DNA of 64,000 nucleotides from Elmis aenea (GCA_947652605.1 OX393580.1:20914159-20978158); one strand, 5' to 3'; counted from the first letter of the stretch, positions 36,901-49,111 are shown. Numbers and translations are program-made. The notes: generated by a model not told the origin, from the letters alone.

Positions 36901-39900
36901 TAAATAATTGCCCGAAAATTCCAAAAATCCTTCGAATTGAACCTGATATACGCAAAAAAAGATGTTTTAATAGCAGTGAGCTGTTGTGTGCTTATCTTTC
37001 AATTTCTGATTTAAAAAACCCTCCAAGGTATTGCCTTGGAGTAATATTTGTTCTTTACTAGATATCAGAGCGTTGTTAATGAAATTGTACATTATGCGTC
37101 GTTCCATATGGTAAACGGTGACGTCGCGACGCGGGGCGCAAGGCCGGGGTGATCGATTAGGCTCCTGCACCACTGGATGCTGCAAGGCCACGCCCGGGCC
37201 TGTAGCAACACAATCGCATACCCTTGTTGAGGTAGGACACATTTCACTCACAATCCACTCAAATCAAAAATAGTTATTAAATACGCTACATATTTTGTTA
37301 ATTTAAATAATTTTGGCCACAATTCAATAAAAATTTACGCAAATAATTACTCTGATTAACTATTTAGACTAGAGGCTGGCAACGTCTAGATCGATCTGCA
37401 CCAACTTTGAAGAAGGTGCGTCAAACTTTTTGGGTCACATTGTTACAATGGGTAAAACTTGGATCCATCATTATGATCCAGAGTCCAAAGAAATGTCTGA
37501 AGAGTGGATACATGCTGGCTTTTGTTGGCTCAAAATATTTCGCGAGCTGAAAAAGTTTTTGCCTACATTTTATAGGATAAAGATGAAATAATTTTCACTG
37601 ATTACTTGCAGCAAGTAAAACAGGTGACGGGACAATATTGCTGATCTTTGTTAACAAACGTTTAGGTCAAACTTGTTAAAACACGACCTGGATTACTCTC
37701 CAAAGGCGTTTTTTTGCAGAATAACGCTCACAACTGACTTGTTGCCCTGTATAAAATCAATTAACCTTTTCGGTGCGCAATGCTTTTAGTTTTTCTGTGC
37801 CTGCAGTTCACCTAACTTTCAAATGCGGTAACTTTCGGGCGAGTTAACTCGTCTCGAGCACCTTGGCCCGAGTAAAAATTTGGCGAGTATACTCGTCCAG
37901 AGCACCGAAAAGGTTAAAAAGCCGCTTGAAAAAGATGCAAATCGGCATCAAAACGTAGTGGCAGCAAGATGGGAAGCAAGTGTTTAATTTCCATCTTAAA
38001 AACCCAGAAAAGTTTAAATTTATTTATTATTTAACCTTTAATCAAAAATTTCATAGACTGCATAAAAGGAAATTAATTTTAATGGATGAAAAACTGAGAC
38101 TTAATGTTTTAAGTAATGTTTAGTAAGAATATAAAACTTTGTTTGACGATGATATAAAGCTGAATTAAATGTTAAGCCTATAATGTCAACATTGGATTAG
38201 TTTAAGAGATTTAATTTAGATTTGTCCCTGGAGTGCCAGAATTATCTTCGTGTACAGAACAATAGAATATAAGTTTTAGATGATTTTACGGACTGCGGTG
38301 CGAAACATATTCTCATTTCCCACTGTTTATTTTATAATTAACAACTTTGACAATAACAATACTCTTGGGAGAGTCCTTCTGCGAGTTGAAGCCATCGAAG
38401 CTTATATATTTGAACACATGTCCTGAATAAATACAAGATATGCACTTGAAATTTTGTTCATTCATGCTTCTTGTAATTGAAATTTTGTTTACGTACTTTA
38501 AGGAAATGATTTTATAATCTCTATGCATAACTAATAACAACCAAAGTCTCTGTAAGTTTTCACACAAAGAGTTATTATTGTTATCTAACATTATATAGAA
38601 ATGTACTAAAGGATTTTTATGTCTGCAAGTGAGAAATCTAATTGCAACTTTAAATATATGGCATATTTTTTCATACAAAAGCTGCAAATATCTGGGAATG
38701 CATCTACTTACTTGAGAAAAAATGGATTAGGAAATAAACAAAGGAATAATAACAGTAGCAAGGCTAATAACTGCAATTACGAAATAGTTTTTGTAAACCA
38801 GGGAAAGCATATACAACGAGGAAGAAGAGCAAGGGCTGGAGGAATACGAAACAATTGAACAAGAAATAACCGAAAATGAGCTGGATAGAGCGATACATAA
38901 AAGGAAAATTGGAAAAGCGGCAGGTCATGATGGCGTTTTACCTAAAATGATTAAGTACATGGGAGCAGATGGAAAGAAAATGCTACTAAGAATAGTAAAT
39001 AAAATATGGCAGGAAAAAGATATTCCAAACGACTGGGGGGTATCTGTTGTATAACCGATATTCAAGACTGGCGATAGTAAAAAATGCGAAAACTATAGAG
39101 GCATATCTGTACTTAGTGTGGTAGAAAAATTATATGAAAGAATTTTGGAGGAGAGATTAAGGGACCATTTCTAAAGAAATTTGGAAGAGGCGCGATGTGG
39201 CTTTAGACCGCGTAGAAGCACGCAGGATCTAATTTTCACGTTAAGACAGCTAAGTGAAAAAGCAATGGAACATTCAAAGATGGTGTACTTGTGCTTTATC
39301 GATCTTTCTAAAGCCTTCGATAGTGCCAAGGGAAAAGATCTGGAAGATATTGAAATCAGTAACGAAAAAATTCGAAATAACCTAGGAGTAACGGATATTA
39401 AGAAAAAGATGGAGACGAATCAATTAAGTTGACTTTGGACATCTACTACGCATGCCAGAAAGTAGATACGCGAAAATAGGACAGAAAATGAAGATGGAGG
39501 GAAAAAGAAATAGCGGAAGACCAAAAATAAAATGGAAAAAAGAAGTGTGACAGAGACTAGAAGAAAAAGGAGTCAGCTGGAGAGATGTGCCACAATTAGC
39601 TAACGATTGGAAGGAGTGGAGGAACATAATACAGAAATAGAAAAGCATACATCGACACCGAAAGGTACAAGAGCAACCGATTTAGAAGAATACTGTACAG
39701 AAATGTACTAAAGGATACCTAGGAATGCACCTACATACTTGAGAAAAAATGGGTTAAAAAATAAACAAAGGAATAATTACTGTAGCAAGGCTAATAACTG
39801 CAATTACGAAATGGTTTTTGTAAACCAGGGAAAGCATATGCGCAATGTCTAAATATTTTGCTCCGGCAAAATCCGGAAAGATTCGTGACCCCAAATATTA

Positions 39901-42728
39901 GGTTACAAAAAGAGGGCACTCTGTATAGCATTTACATAAACTGTTATAAACATCTTTCTTAACAAAATATTTTTGTAAAATTAATAAAATATCAAGGGAC
40001 ACGAAGGATTTCACAATAATTCGCAGCTAAACAAGAAGTTTCTAAAATTCATATGATAATTAGTTAACTTTTAATGTTAAAGGAGTAGTATTCTGCCAAA
40101 ACTTTGACTATTTTAAGCGAGATAGTTTTTTTTTAGATAAAATCAAAAGTTATTGTATTTGTTTCTTAATTAATTTAAAGAAGATACAAGTAAAAAATAT
40201 TTACGATTTAAAATCGCCCATTTTATTGATCCACCTTTTACTTTCTAAAAGCTAATCGTTTTCGTCAACCGTTATTTTTATTAGTAGCATAAATTTAAAT
40301 ACATGTAATGATTATTGACAACTAATATTTACATATCCGTACATTAAACTGCAGTAAAATCCAATAAACAAATATATCCGTTTAGCATTCACTCGGCATT
40401 CACGCATATTTCGCATACTTTGTGTTATTAAACGTGGTTAAATTTAAACCATTTACGTATTCAACCTGTTAATTGATAATAAAAACACACTTTAATTTTT
40501 TTAATGGATATCTGCAGTGGCAATTAATTTAAGGATGAAATAAGGTCTTTTAATTTCCTGTTTTGTTAATAGTGGAGCGGCAATTTTTTCTTATTATTGT
40601 AACGACGTCACATCCTCGCGTTTCCTACCCACATATTCTGTCTCACTTTTTTTTCATCAATAGATGTGTTACAAATTCGCAGAGCATAATCAATTTTCCT
40701 TTCCATGCTGTTCTTCGTAATTGCGTCGATTGTTTATCGGTGACCTGTATAAACTCTTACACTCCACGTCGTGTTTTTAGCACAAAAATAGAACCCACCC
40801 AACGACAACAAATTTATAAAAGTTCTGTAAACAGCGTGTTTACTCAACAAAAGAGTAATTAAATAAAGCGAATGTAGTTCAAAAATTATGGGAGGACGTT
40901 GCGTATACCACATACAAAAAAGTTTTAAAGTGATTATTCTGATGTTCAACAATTGATTTTGTTAAAAACAGAGAGTCGAACCGAAATTTATTTCGTTCCG
41001 GTTTACGGTTAGGTTCCGTGAAAATGTTTTTCGTTCCGGTTCAGGTTTCGGTTTGGCTGAAAATTCCGGTTCAGTTTCGGTTTGGTTCCGGTTCCGGCTC
41101 AAATAACAAGTTAAAATTTTAAGTCTGAATATTAATTCTATTACTTTTTATTCTTCGTTTTAAATTTTAGAATTGGAAAAAATATCAGAACTCAATAAGA
41201 TTAAATAAGTTTGTTGGCAAAAACGAAAACAAATTGTTTAAAAACATATTTTATTTTATTACTTTAAGTATGCAATTACAATTAAACTTTATAATGAAAA
41301 ATAAGTAATTTAAAAAAAAATAAGAATAATAAAAATTCACCCAATTTGTATAAAATAACATCCTTCGGTTTTCAATTCGCCACTCAAATGCAACGTCGAA
41401 AAGAATTTTTAGCTTGATGACAACTGCTTGGCGAAAAGAACGAAATAAATGGTTGCTAAAAAACTTAAAGGCTGAGTTAATGGTGAAAGAAAATTATTAA
41501 ATGTCCTACAAGGAGTTTCAAAACATTTTGAAAACCAAAAACGTGCACGCAAAAAATATATCAAAAAACGCAGCAAGGAACGAAAAATATTAAAGAGTAT
41601 TGCACAGGGTGGTTCAAATTCGATGGGATTACACGGTATCTCGTTTAATATTTAAGATAGAAAAACGGTTAAATTACCAAAAATGTGCAGTTTTTTTAGG
41701 GCAAACACAGTTTAAAAATATTCTTTCATTTCCGGTTTTTAAGTTATTAGCGAAAAACTGTTTTAATTTATATTTATAAAGTGTTATATCTCCGTTATTA
41801 CTGTAAATACCGAAAAATGTATGGAAATTATTTTTAATGTCTCAAATATTACTTTTTTTAGTTTTTAAAACTGATCTTTTCGTGTAGAATGGTAAAGCGA
41901 AAAAAAATTGAACCTTTCTGTAACCGTTAATAAAATTTCGTTCCGGTTACGGTTTCGGTTTTTAAATTCTGCAGTTTTTCGTTCCAGTTTCGGTTTTGGT
42001 TCTGTTGACGGTTAATTTCGTTTTTCGGTTTACGGTTCGGTTCCGGTTCGACTCTCTGGTTAAAAATGCTCAACATTTTTGGTATTCGGTTTTAAAAGAC
42101 GAAATTCTTCAATGATAACCGCAGATGTTCCGTGCAACAAAGACGAAACGTCAACAAACCTTTAACGTCGTAGCTTCAACTCAGAAACCAGTCACATTTT
42201 GATACTGATGAGTTCTTTAAATTCTAACAATTTTTTGGTCTTAAATACACAGGGTGTCCCAAGAGGCTAGATCAATACAGATTTAATCTACATCATTTAC
42301 TTTAATGGCCGAAATTACAACAACACCTTTACATGGTACTGACATTTTCAATTGTCGATATCCTAATAATCTTGCCCAATATTTTTCGACCCGAAAAAAA
42401 TCAAGAGAAATAGGGTCTGGAGATTTTGGTGATCATGATTACTTTAATTAAGATTAAAAGTCATATATAAAGCAAACCATCTGTGGATCCAGGCTTTTTA
42501 AACACCCTTTAAATATAGAACATCGGACTCCTTACCAAAAAATGTATATAACATTCCAAATATTATATACACCGAGCAGACCAGAGCAGTTGTGATGTCA
42601 TAATGAGTATCGATGTATGCACACGCCTCTACTTTTGGTCCATCGGGTATTCGTAGTCCTGGAAGGACTCCCAAAGTTGAATTGTTTCTAGGAGGGACCA
42701 GCGAACCAGGCTGGGCCCCGCTCGCCAT
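30968..42728 (-). CDS. TMEM198: TMEM198-family multipass membrane protein
   Basis: Six coding exons on the minus strand, in transcription order 42728-42536, 35144-35034, 34976-34749, 33943-33707, 31395-31262 and 31132-30968. They give 355 aa with all phases consistent, and TGA ends at 30968. The length matches vertebrate TMEM198 (~360 aa). Seven or so hydrophobic segments span about residues 40-260, including YIIFGMLYTFFGYRCFKTVMF, GFLFGLITMLVQYVGLFMSG, LLLGLASLLVADHIL and SWIVFAAWPSLVITGLIIQC. The cytoplasmic tail has the family block RQKKYRYLYQVRTAHGDVIS. Vertebrate TMEM198 promotes LRP6 phosphorylation in Wnt signalling; that role here is inference. An acceptor (TTTCTTTCAG) ends 4 bases before the ATG, so a noncoding first exon lies upstream, beyond 42735. 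Coding intron 1 is 7.4 kb and loaded with transposons. Confidence 0.92.
31586..32802. mobile_element. Foldback element (TATACAGTGTGTACAAAA ends), TMEM198 intron 4
   Basis: Left TATACAGTGTGTACAAAATG followed by TAACGGATCAAT; right is the inverted form ending TTTTGTACACACTGTATA. The arms are several hundred bases long, sharing for example AATTATCACAAGACGAGA and GACAATTTAATTTTGCATC in opposite orientation. The right arm contains an extra TACAGGGTGTTTTATTTAAG end. No coding capacity. Confidence 0.8.
32801..33434. mobile_element. Foldback element with TATAAATTGGCGGAAGCG arms, TMEM198 intron 4
   Basis: The left arm TGTATAAATTGGCGGAAGCG followed by CTACACGTG is inverted at 33390-33425, and ATGTTGTACCATGC is inverted as GCATGGTACAACAT, so most of the ~630 bp folds back. 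The right end reads CACACCCTGTATAT, linking it to the TACAGGGT group. It abuts the previous element with no spacer. Confidence 0.8.
35145..36966. other. First part of the TMEM198 large intron, no recognised feature
   Basis: AT-rich intronic sequence. I see no exon-like frame and no transposon with clear ends; short frames here have noncoding composition. Confidence 0.5.
36967..37242 (-). CDS. Uncharacterised 91-codon frame with a GC-rich 5' half
   Basis: Minus-strand frame starting at ATG 37242-37240 (MCPTSTRVCDCVATGPGVAL) and ending at 36967. Its first ~50 codons are Cys/Pro/Arg-rich and lie in the most CpG-rich patch of the TMEM198 intron (about 37110-37240, with GACGTCGCGACGCGGGGCGC). The second half has ordinary AT-rich composition. 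I recognise no family. It could be an alternative or noncoding exon of TMEM198 (same strand), a small independent gene, or chance. No donor in the frame gives the phase needed to join TMEM198 exon 2, which weakens the alternative-exon idea. Confidence 0.2.
   Translation of the reverse strand: MCPTSTRVCDCVATGPGVALQHPVVQEPNRSPRPCAPRRDVTVYHMERRIMYNFINNALISSKEQILLQGNTLEGFLNQKLKDKHTTAHCY
37430..37750 (+). pseudogene. Degenerate mariner transposase fragment
   Basis: Plus-strand translation in shifting frames gives GKTWIHHYDPESKEMSEEW, then pieces close to KKVFA..DKDEIIFTDYLQQVKQVTGQY, which match the central catalytic region of mariner transposases (the family's DETWxHHY-type block followed by the IIxxDYLxxGxTIxGxYY-type block). 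The first Asp-Glu of the block is altered and several stops and frameshifts are present. No ends were found, so it is an old relic. Confidence 0.75.
37764..37913. mobile_element. piggyBac-like MITE, 150 bp, TTAA target duplication
   Basis: Starts CCTTTTCGGTGC, ends GCACCGAAAAGG, and is flanked on both sides by TTAA (37760-37763 and 37914-37917). The interior carries CTCGTCTCGAGCACC and CGAGTATACTCGTCC motifs. TTAA specificity with a CC-starting terminus fits piggyBac. It landed directly beside the mariner relic. Confidence 0.9.
38590..39840 (+). mobile_element. Internally deleted non-LTR retrotransposon flanked by direct repeats
   Basis: From about 38818 the plus strand reads EYETIEQEITENELDRAI, then GKAAGHDGVLPKMIKYMG, PIFKTGDSKKCENYRGIS, CGFRPRRSTQDLIFTLRQL and YLCFIDLSKAFDS: fingers and palm of a LINE reverse transcriptase, with stops at about 39052 and 39171. 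After the first catalytic Asp the frame jumps to a C-terminal tail resembling GRPKIKWKKEV..SWRDVPQLANDWKEW, so the middle of the protein including the second catalytic block is deleted. The element sits between direct repeats (about 38598-38812 and 39702-39838, sharing GAGAAAAAATGG, AGCAAGGCTAATAACTGCAA and AAACCAGGGAAAGCATAT). RTE-, I- or R1-like clade is not resolved. Confidence 0.82.
40969..42058. mobile_element. hAT-type element (CAGAGAGTCGAACCG ends), 1090 bp
   Basis: Starts CAGAGAGTCGAACCG, ends CGGTTCGACTCTCTG, with the 8-bp direct repeat GTTAAAAA at 40961-40968 and 42059-42066. Both ends are long low-complexity runs of CGGTTTCGGTTCCGG variants. A half-element beginning ACAGGGTGGTTCAAATTCG at about 41605 and running to about 41900, related to the foldback at 50357-51567, is inserted in the interior. 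No transposase frame. Confidence 0.9.
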
Positions 42729-42735
42729 AACTCTG

Positions 42736-44930
42736 AAAGAAAAAAAAATCTTTTAACAAATTTAAAAAAAATCGTTATCAGTTAATCAAGCCTCAAGTAT
42801 TTTTGATAAAGGTGCAATTAATATTGTTCTTTTATAAATTATAAGTCATTTTTTAAGGTACTATTTTTTAAGGTACTTGTTTATCATCTTGGTCTTTTCA
42901 AAGTGTTTTCAAAAGACAACATTATTCATTTACAGAAACTATGTAACTATCCTGTTTCAAAGTTATGCGAAATTTTGAACGTAATATAAGGATCATTTAA
43001 TGTTTTACTGTGACATAATTCGCACTCAGGCTAGTAACAAACCCACCACTATAAATATCATACAAAGAAACCGCCCTAGCATGAAGGTGTGTTAAATACC
43101 TCACGTTATATAGAATGACCTCAATCAAGCTGCAATATATAACCCTTAAATTAGAAGGTGTTAAAATAGACACGACAGTATTCTAGTTCAGTGAATTCAT
43201 TACAAATGCTCTTGACGTTGATAATAGATTAAGAGTAACTCCGACATTATCTAGATTTGGAACTATCGACTAAGCATTAACTAAACTCGATTAATTCTAC
43301 TGATTAGTTAGTTGGTGCGGAGCGTTTACGTATACGCGCAATAGGCGCAAGTATTTGCCTTAAAAAGATGCAAATTATTTTTACAAAACACCAAACTATC
43401 TGCGCGCACAAAATCACAAACTTAAGATACATAAAACGAAAAAATATTCCCCATAGCCTTGTGATAACGAGGTTAAACAACAAACTTCTAGTAAGTGCAG
43501 AAATAATCGTATTAAAATCATTTCTCCAGTCACTGTTACTTAAACAGCAATCAACAGTTATTAAAAAAATTAATCAACAATTTAAAACATTTGTATTTAT
43601 ATTAATTTTAACAAAATCTGAATTATACAACTAATGTTCCAATAGGGATTAAAGAATTATTAAATAACTCGATAACTTGTGAAAATGAAATGCAATAACT
43701 GTTTAGGTATATACCTTTAAAAACCATAAACTAATTACATTTTTAATACTGTTACCGTATTAATTTCACTCATCAAAAATTTTAATATTTACAAACTATT
43801 TAGCATCGTATTAAAATAGCCGTAATTTTATGGCTTTAATGCTTGGCTTGTTCGTATAAACTACTTGTTAGATTCCGTAAATTAACGCTTTTTATAATAA
43901 AATGTTGTTAAACCTTTTAAAGTTTTAACGGAAGTTTATTACTAATAGAAAGCACAGAATATCTTGAGGTATTTGGCATCATGAAACATGAAAAAAAGCT
44001 TTAGTTGGTAGGTCAATATTTCCTTAATCGTTGATTAATGTTTGAATTATTTAAGTGATTCATTTTAAGTTTAATGTAAATAAGTTAAAAGCCACGTAAG
44101 TTCTTATCTAGGTAGAATCTCTTCTGTAGAAAAGTTAGACGTTTGAACACTTCCATCTTCTTGTCAGCAGTTTTCTAAATTGTTTTTCTACAAAGAGATT
44201 CTACACAGACAATAATATAAGTGATTTACAATGAAATTATTTATGTTATATTTTTTATAATCTATTTGCTGTTGGCATTTGTTTTACAATATTAAAACGA
44301 CCGATTTTTGGTACTCAAAAACTAGAAATTTCTTTGTTTAAATCCAATAAAATTTTACTGTTTAATTTTTAAATTCAGTGGTTTCGTATAAAAAACTGTT
44401 GCGTGCACTTGTAAAATTTTTATAAAAGCCCCGAGCTGTTGCTAACGATAAATATCGTTTAGTTTAAAGCGTTATTACAACGCTTTCACGCGAAAATCAA
44501 TAATCACTTCCTCGTAATTACAGTAGCGCAATTGAAATCTAAAATTTTGTCGGTGGATGATTATTCGCTATCAAAGTAGATGTCATTATAAAGATAAAAT
44601 CATGAAATAGCTTCAGTTCTCGCAAATTCTGTGATTATACGAGGTGTTTCAAAATTATACCTTTATTTCACTTCTGGAGGTGGTTTAAAAGCTTATCTTA
44701 AAAGATAAGTCGTAAGAACCATGATCTTGCACTACCTAAAGGAGATGTGCCCCCACGAAAGACGGAACCATATTTATATTATTTTTCAATATCCTTCAAA
44801 CCGAAAAGTATCAAAGTTTCACATTAAATACCTGAACAACTTTTTAATTTTCAATTTTCTGACTTACTTTGACCATGGAACAATATTTTACTCTAAATAC
44901 TCCATAAAAATTGCCCCCTAGGATCTTTTC
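42736..44930. other. Upstream of TMEM198 coding start, no recognised gene
   Basis: AT-rich, no credible coding frame (the 88-codon frame at 43368 is Lys/Ile/Asn-rich and matches nothing). The sequence should contain, somewhere here or further right, the TMEM198 noncoding first exon and promoter. Confidence 0.45.
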
Positions 44931-44935
44931 AACTA

Positions 44936-45615
44936 GCCATCATAGTAGGGGAATATTATAAGGGCGGGCTAAAAGTTAATATATCTAAAACTGAATATTT
45001 GGTTGTTGGAAAAACGGGACAAAATTTACTACTGATGGACACAGAAATTAAAAATACAATAGACCTAGGTGTAAAACTATCAGATGACGACCGCAATGAA
45101 CAAGAAATATGTAGCAGAATTGCATAAGGTAACACGGCCTTCAGCTGCATGGTATACTCGGGAATAACAACATGACCAGAAACACAAAAATAAAAATGTA
45201 TAACACTATTGAAGAAAGTATTGCTATTTATGGATCTGAGCTATGGATAATTAATAAAAAGGACGCTTCTAAGATACAGGCAATGTAAATGAACTATTGG
45301 AGAATATGTTGTCGACTCACTAGGAATTTTAGGGTAAGAAATACTGAATTAAGAGTATAAATGAAAATTGATATTCATATAATGGAGACCATTAAAGCCA
45401 AAAAATGTTACGGACATGCCCAGAGATGGATGGAACACGATGGCTAAGTAAAATATTACTGTGGCATCCACCAAATCGCAGAGAGTCAGAAAGACCAAGA
45501 ATAACTGGAATAACTGGGTGGGAAAAGGCTATGGAAAGTAAAGGCCTCATAACTAATGACTGGATGGACCACAAGAAATGGAAACTAGGCTACGAAAAAC
45601 GGCTATTGCTGTAAC
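44936..45615 (+). pseudogene. 3' fragment of a non-LTR retrotransposon ORF
   Basis: Broken plus-strand frames read GGLKVNISKTEYLVVG (the thumb-proximal motif after the YADD block), LGVKLSDDDRNEQEICSRIA, then AIYGSELWIINKKDASKIQA, RPRITGITGWEKAMESKGL and WKLGYEKRLLL, the usual order at the C-terminus of insect LINEs. Several stops and frame changes occur. It is not the missing part of the element at 38818: the C-terminal tails differ. Confidence 0.8.
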
Positions 45616-45627
45616 AAATTCGCATCT

Positions 45628-46461
45628 TATACCGGGTGATTCAGTTTGACTGTCGCACCCCTATAACTTTTTAAGTATTGAAAATAACTCCAACAAACCT
45701 TATATTTTTTGTTATTCGGCTAGAGAATTTAATTCTGAATCCAACCATGTATTAAAAAAGTATGCTTACATAAGAAATTTTTCGAGAAAAATCAGTTCAA
45801 ATTTTATTCAAATTATAGCAAACAGTCTATTTAACATAACAAAAAACGATAAAATTTTAAAAATTATACTATAACGATCAATGGAAATGTATTAAAAATT
45901 AATTTTTAATAAAAATAAAAACAAATAATAAACGTCGACATGAAAAATAAGGCTTTAATGTATTCACATTCCAAACACAGTTGTGCTCTATTTGTAACTG
46001 CTTGATAAAAATTAGAGTCTAATATTTTATGTCAATGTTTATCATTTGTTTTTATTTTTATTAAAAATTAATTTTTAATATATTTTCATTGATCGCTATA
46101 GTATAAGTTTTAAGATTTGATCGTTTTTTGTTATGTTAAATAGATTGTTTGCTATGATTTGAATAAACTTTGAACTGCTTTTTCTCGGCAAATTTCTTAT
46201 GTAAGCATACTTTTTTAATACACGGTCTGATTCAGAATTAAATTCTCTATCCGAATTAACAAAAGCATGTATACTATGTAATTTAAAAAAAAGAAACAGT
46301 TGCCTATCGCGGATTTGACATACGTCATCGTAGAGATAACAAATGCACATCATTTAATAGAGAATTTGTCGCCGTTTCCAAAAATATAAGGTTTGTTGGT
46401 GTTATTTTCAATAATTAAAAAGTTATAGGGGTGCGACAGTCAAACTGAATCACCCGGTATA
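45628..46461. mobile_element. Foldback MITE family A (TATACCGGGTGATTCAG ends), copy 1
   Basis: Starts TATACCGGGTGATTCAG followed by TTTGACTGTCGCACCCC, and ends with the exact inverse. The arms fold back almost to the centre; the left arm lacks a ~115-bp block present in the right arm (the one with CGGCGACAAATTCTC). A second copy is at 60482-61410. Confidence 0.93.
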
Positions 46462-46499
46462 ATAGAGAATAACCAATTTAACTAAAATGTATTTACTGT

Positions 46500-47290
46500 T
46501 ATTAAATATCAACTTAAAGTCTTGAATTATTTTGATGTATTTTTTAAAATAAATATGTTTAATAAAAAAAAACGATTATCTTTTTTTCGGAAATATTTGA
46601 TGCTGAAATGCAGTACCAGTTTCAAGACTCTCGTCTCTACATCGGTAGCGATCATATATCCAAATTAAATTTATTTTTGTTAAGTATTTACTGGCTTAAA
46701 AATGAAAATTTGTAAATGGTGGGATTTAATAATAATTTGTGTATAAATAAACTCGTATAACATGAAATCTAATCTTAAATGATTCGGTTAATTAGTCTTC
46801 ACACGATTTAATTGAAATGTAGTAAGGTTCATCGGTGGTTTACTGCACATGGGCAATTATCGTTTTAAACGACATTACCAATAAGCAAGGAACAGGTTTA
46901 CAAACAGGAATAACAACGGACCCTTTTATTAAAATTCGCGCATCTGTACAGTTAATCGAGTTAGCATGCTTATCAAATAACCGGTTGTGATATCAAATAA
47001 GGGGAACGCACTCCCATTTAAATTATACGTATTTTCCTTACAGGCACTTTTTTACGTGTGAAATAAAGGTTCATTGCGAAGAGAAAAAGACTGCGTTCAA
47101 TTTTCAGTTGCCTGATGATAAAATACGTGCTATTAATATAACGAGCTAATCCAATTTATTATCGCCCTTTTAAAATGAAGAAGACAAATGAATTGAGATT
47201 AGCACACGGCCAACTTTATTCTGGCTAGCAATGTCGTGCTTGGAAGTCGACACCTACGCAAGCAAAAAAATCTTCGAGCATACATTTTTT
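46500..47290. other. Intergenic/intronic AT-rich stretch, nothing recognised
   Basis: No coding-like frame, no clear repeat ends. Two GC-richer lines around 46950-47010 and 47210-47270 carry no motif I can name. Confidence 0.4.
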
Positions 47291-47299
47291 CAAAATTTA

Positions 47300-48010
47300 T
47301 TAAACCAAAGCAATTGGCTCAAGGTTTCATATACACGTTTTTTACACCATAAATAAAAATTATTCACCCTCAACTCCATTAAGTTACGATTTAAAAAAAT
47401 CATGACATGTGTGGAAAGTGCAGGGATAGAAGATTTAAGGGTTATTTTTTTCTAAATATCGAACCACTTTTAAAGTAAAGCAATTATTGATCTTAAAACT
47501 TCACGCACACGTTATTTATACATTTAATACAATTAACCCTCAGATAGTTCAAATTATCATCAAAAAATTTGCATCAAAACTAGAAAAAGTGCTCAAAGTA
47601 TAGTTCTGGCATATTTATAAAAAAATATTTTTTTGAAGCTAAAGCAATTGACTTAAGACTTTACAGATACATTATTTACATACTAAATAAGGTCATTCAC
47701 CCTTAGATATTCCAAATTATAATTATTTGTTTTTTAAATGAGAAAAGTAAGTACACAGTTTTCGGGAAAAAATCGAATTTGTTTTAAACCAAAGTTATTG
47801 ACTTGAAACATCATAACACACTAATTAACAATTATTTACCCTCAGATGGTTGAAATTATGATTCCAAATTGTCATAATAAATGGAAAAAAGCACAAGTTT
47901 ATACTCTTTTTTTAACTAAAACAATTGCTTTAAAACTTCATATACAAGTTATGTATTTACAGCCCAAATAACAATTAATGGCCATCAAATCGTTTAAATA
48001 TGTATAGAAA
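47300..48010. repeat. Degenerate tandem array, ~130-170-bp units
   Basis: Five diverged units, each opening with A(A/C)(C/T)AAAGCAATTG-like text, then CTT(A)AAAACTTCA, ACACGTTATTTA and ATTA(A)CCCTCAGAT(A/G)GTT. Unit starts are near 47303, 47475, 47638, 47796 and 47926. It resembles an eroded satellite. Confidence 0.7.
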
Positions 48011-49111
48011 TCTACCACATTTAGCAGAAGACTTAAAGCTCAGTCGAAAAACATAAAACAATGGAAAGCTAAACAAAAGCGAATCTCCAATTCTAGTTTA
48101 CAAATTACTTTACGATTTGTTTTAAATCCATTAGCACTAATAGAAAGTTTCATTGCACGCTAGAATGAATTTGGTCGTTTTTAGTATGTGACCATGACTT
48201 GGGTCATTTTTATTCTATTCAGGAAACTATCATACTTATTTACAAATACTGGTTTCGATTCGGTAGCCAATGTTTGTTTTAAATCGCTGTTTCAAACAAA
48301 ATAAAAAATAAAACGTCGAAGGACGCAATGTAATTTAGCAATGTCACACAAGCTTAGTAAAAACAGTAAATTCAACCTTCGTCTAAAGAGAAAATATGCA
48401 AAGGCATGGCAAGTTTATTAAAATTTGCTGTTAGAATTTCTCAGGGTAACCTTTGATTTATAATATTAAAGTATTAAGTCTTTTTTTATAATAACGGCAC
48501 AGCAGTGTTCGTGATATTTAATAATAACATTCTTATCAGGAGTTTTACGTTTTTGCCTGTTACATAACAAAATTTAAAAGTTTAAACACTAAGATTACGG
48601 TTTGGGTAGAAACGTTACAGTCTAATTAGCAAATAATATTCAGTTGTTTTTTTTAACTTAATATAAATGTTTATATTGTGGTAATTACAATTCGCTTTCG
48701 GTTATGTATTAAGGAAGAGCCAAATACATTTGCATTAAAGACATACCTACTTTGTGAAAAAAAAAAAACGATAACTCATAACGTACAACAAAGAAGATAA
48801 CTATTGCTTTAGTTGGAAATACCATTTCATTGTATTTTTTTTAGATTGAAAGGATCGAAAATAAAAGAAAATTTTCTACATGGCAATTTGAAGCTTTTTA
48901 AAACGTATAATTACTTTGAAGAGCCAAAACTAGACACAATATTAATAAATTAACTTTGCAGTACTCTTAAATTTTAACAATTGGCAAATATTCTTAATGT
49001 TTTCTGAGCAAATTGCTAACTGAAATGCATTGTTCTTATGTTGTTTAACATTTCCACAAAGTCAATAGCAACATTTTTCATTTATTGACAAGAGAAAGTT
49101 CCAAGGGTATG

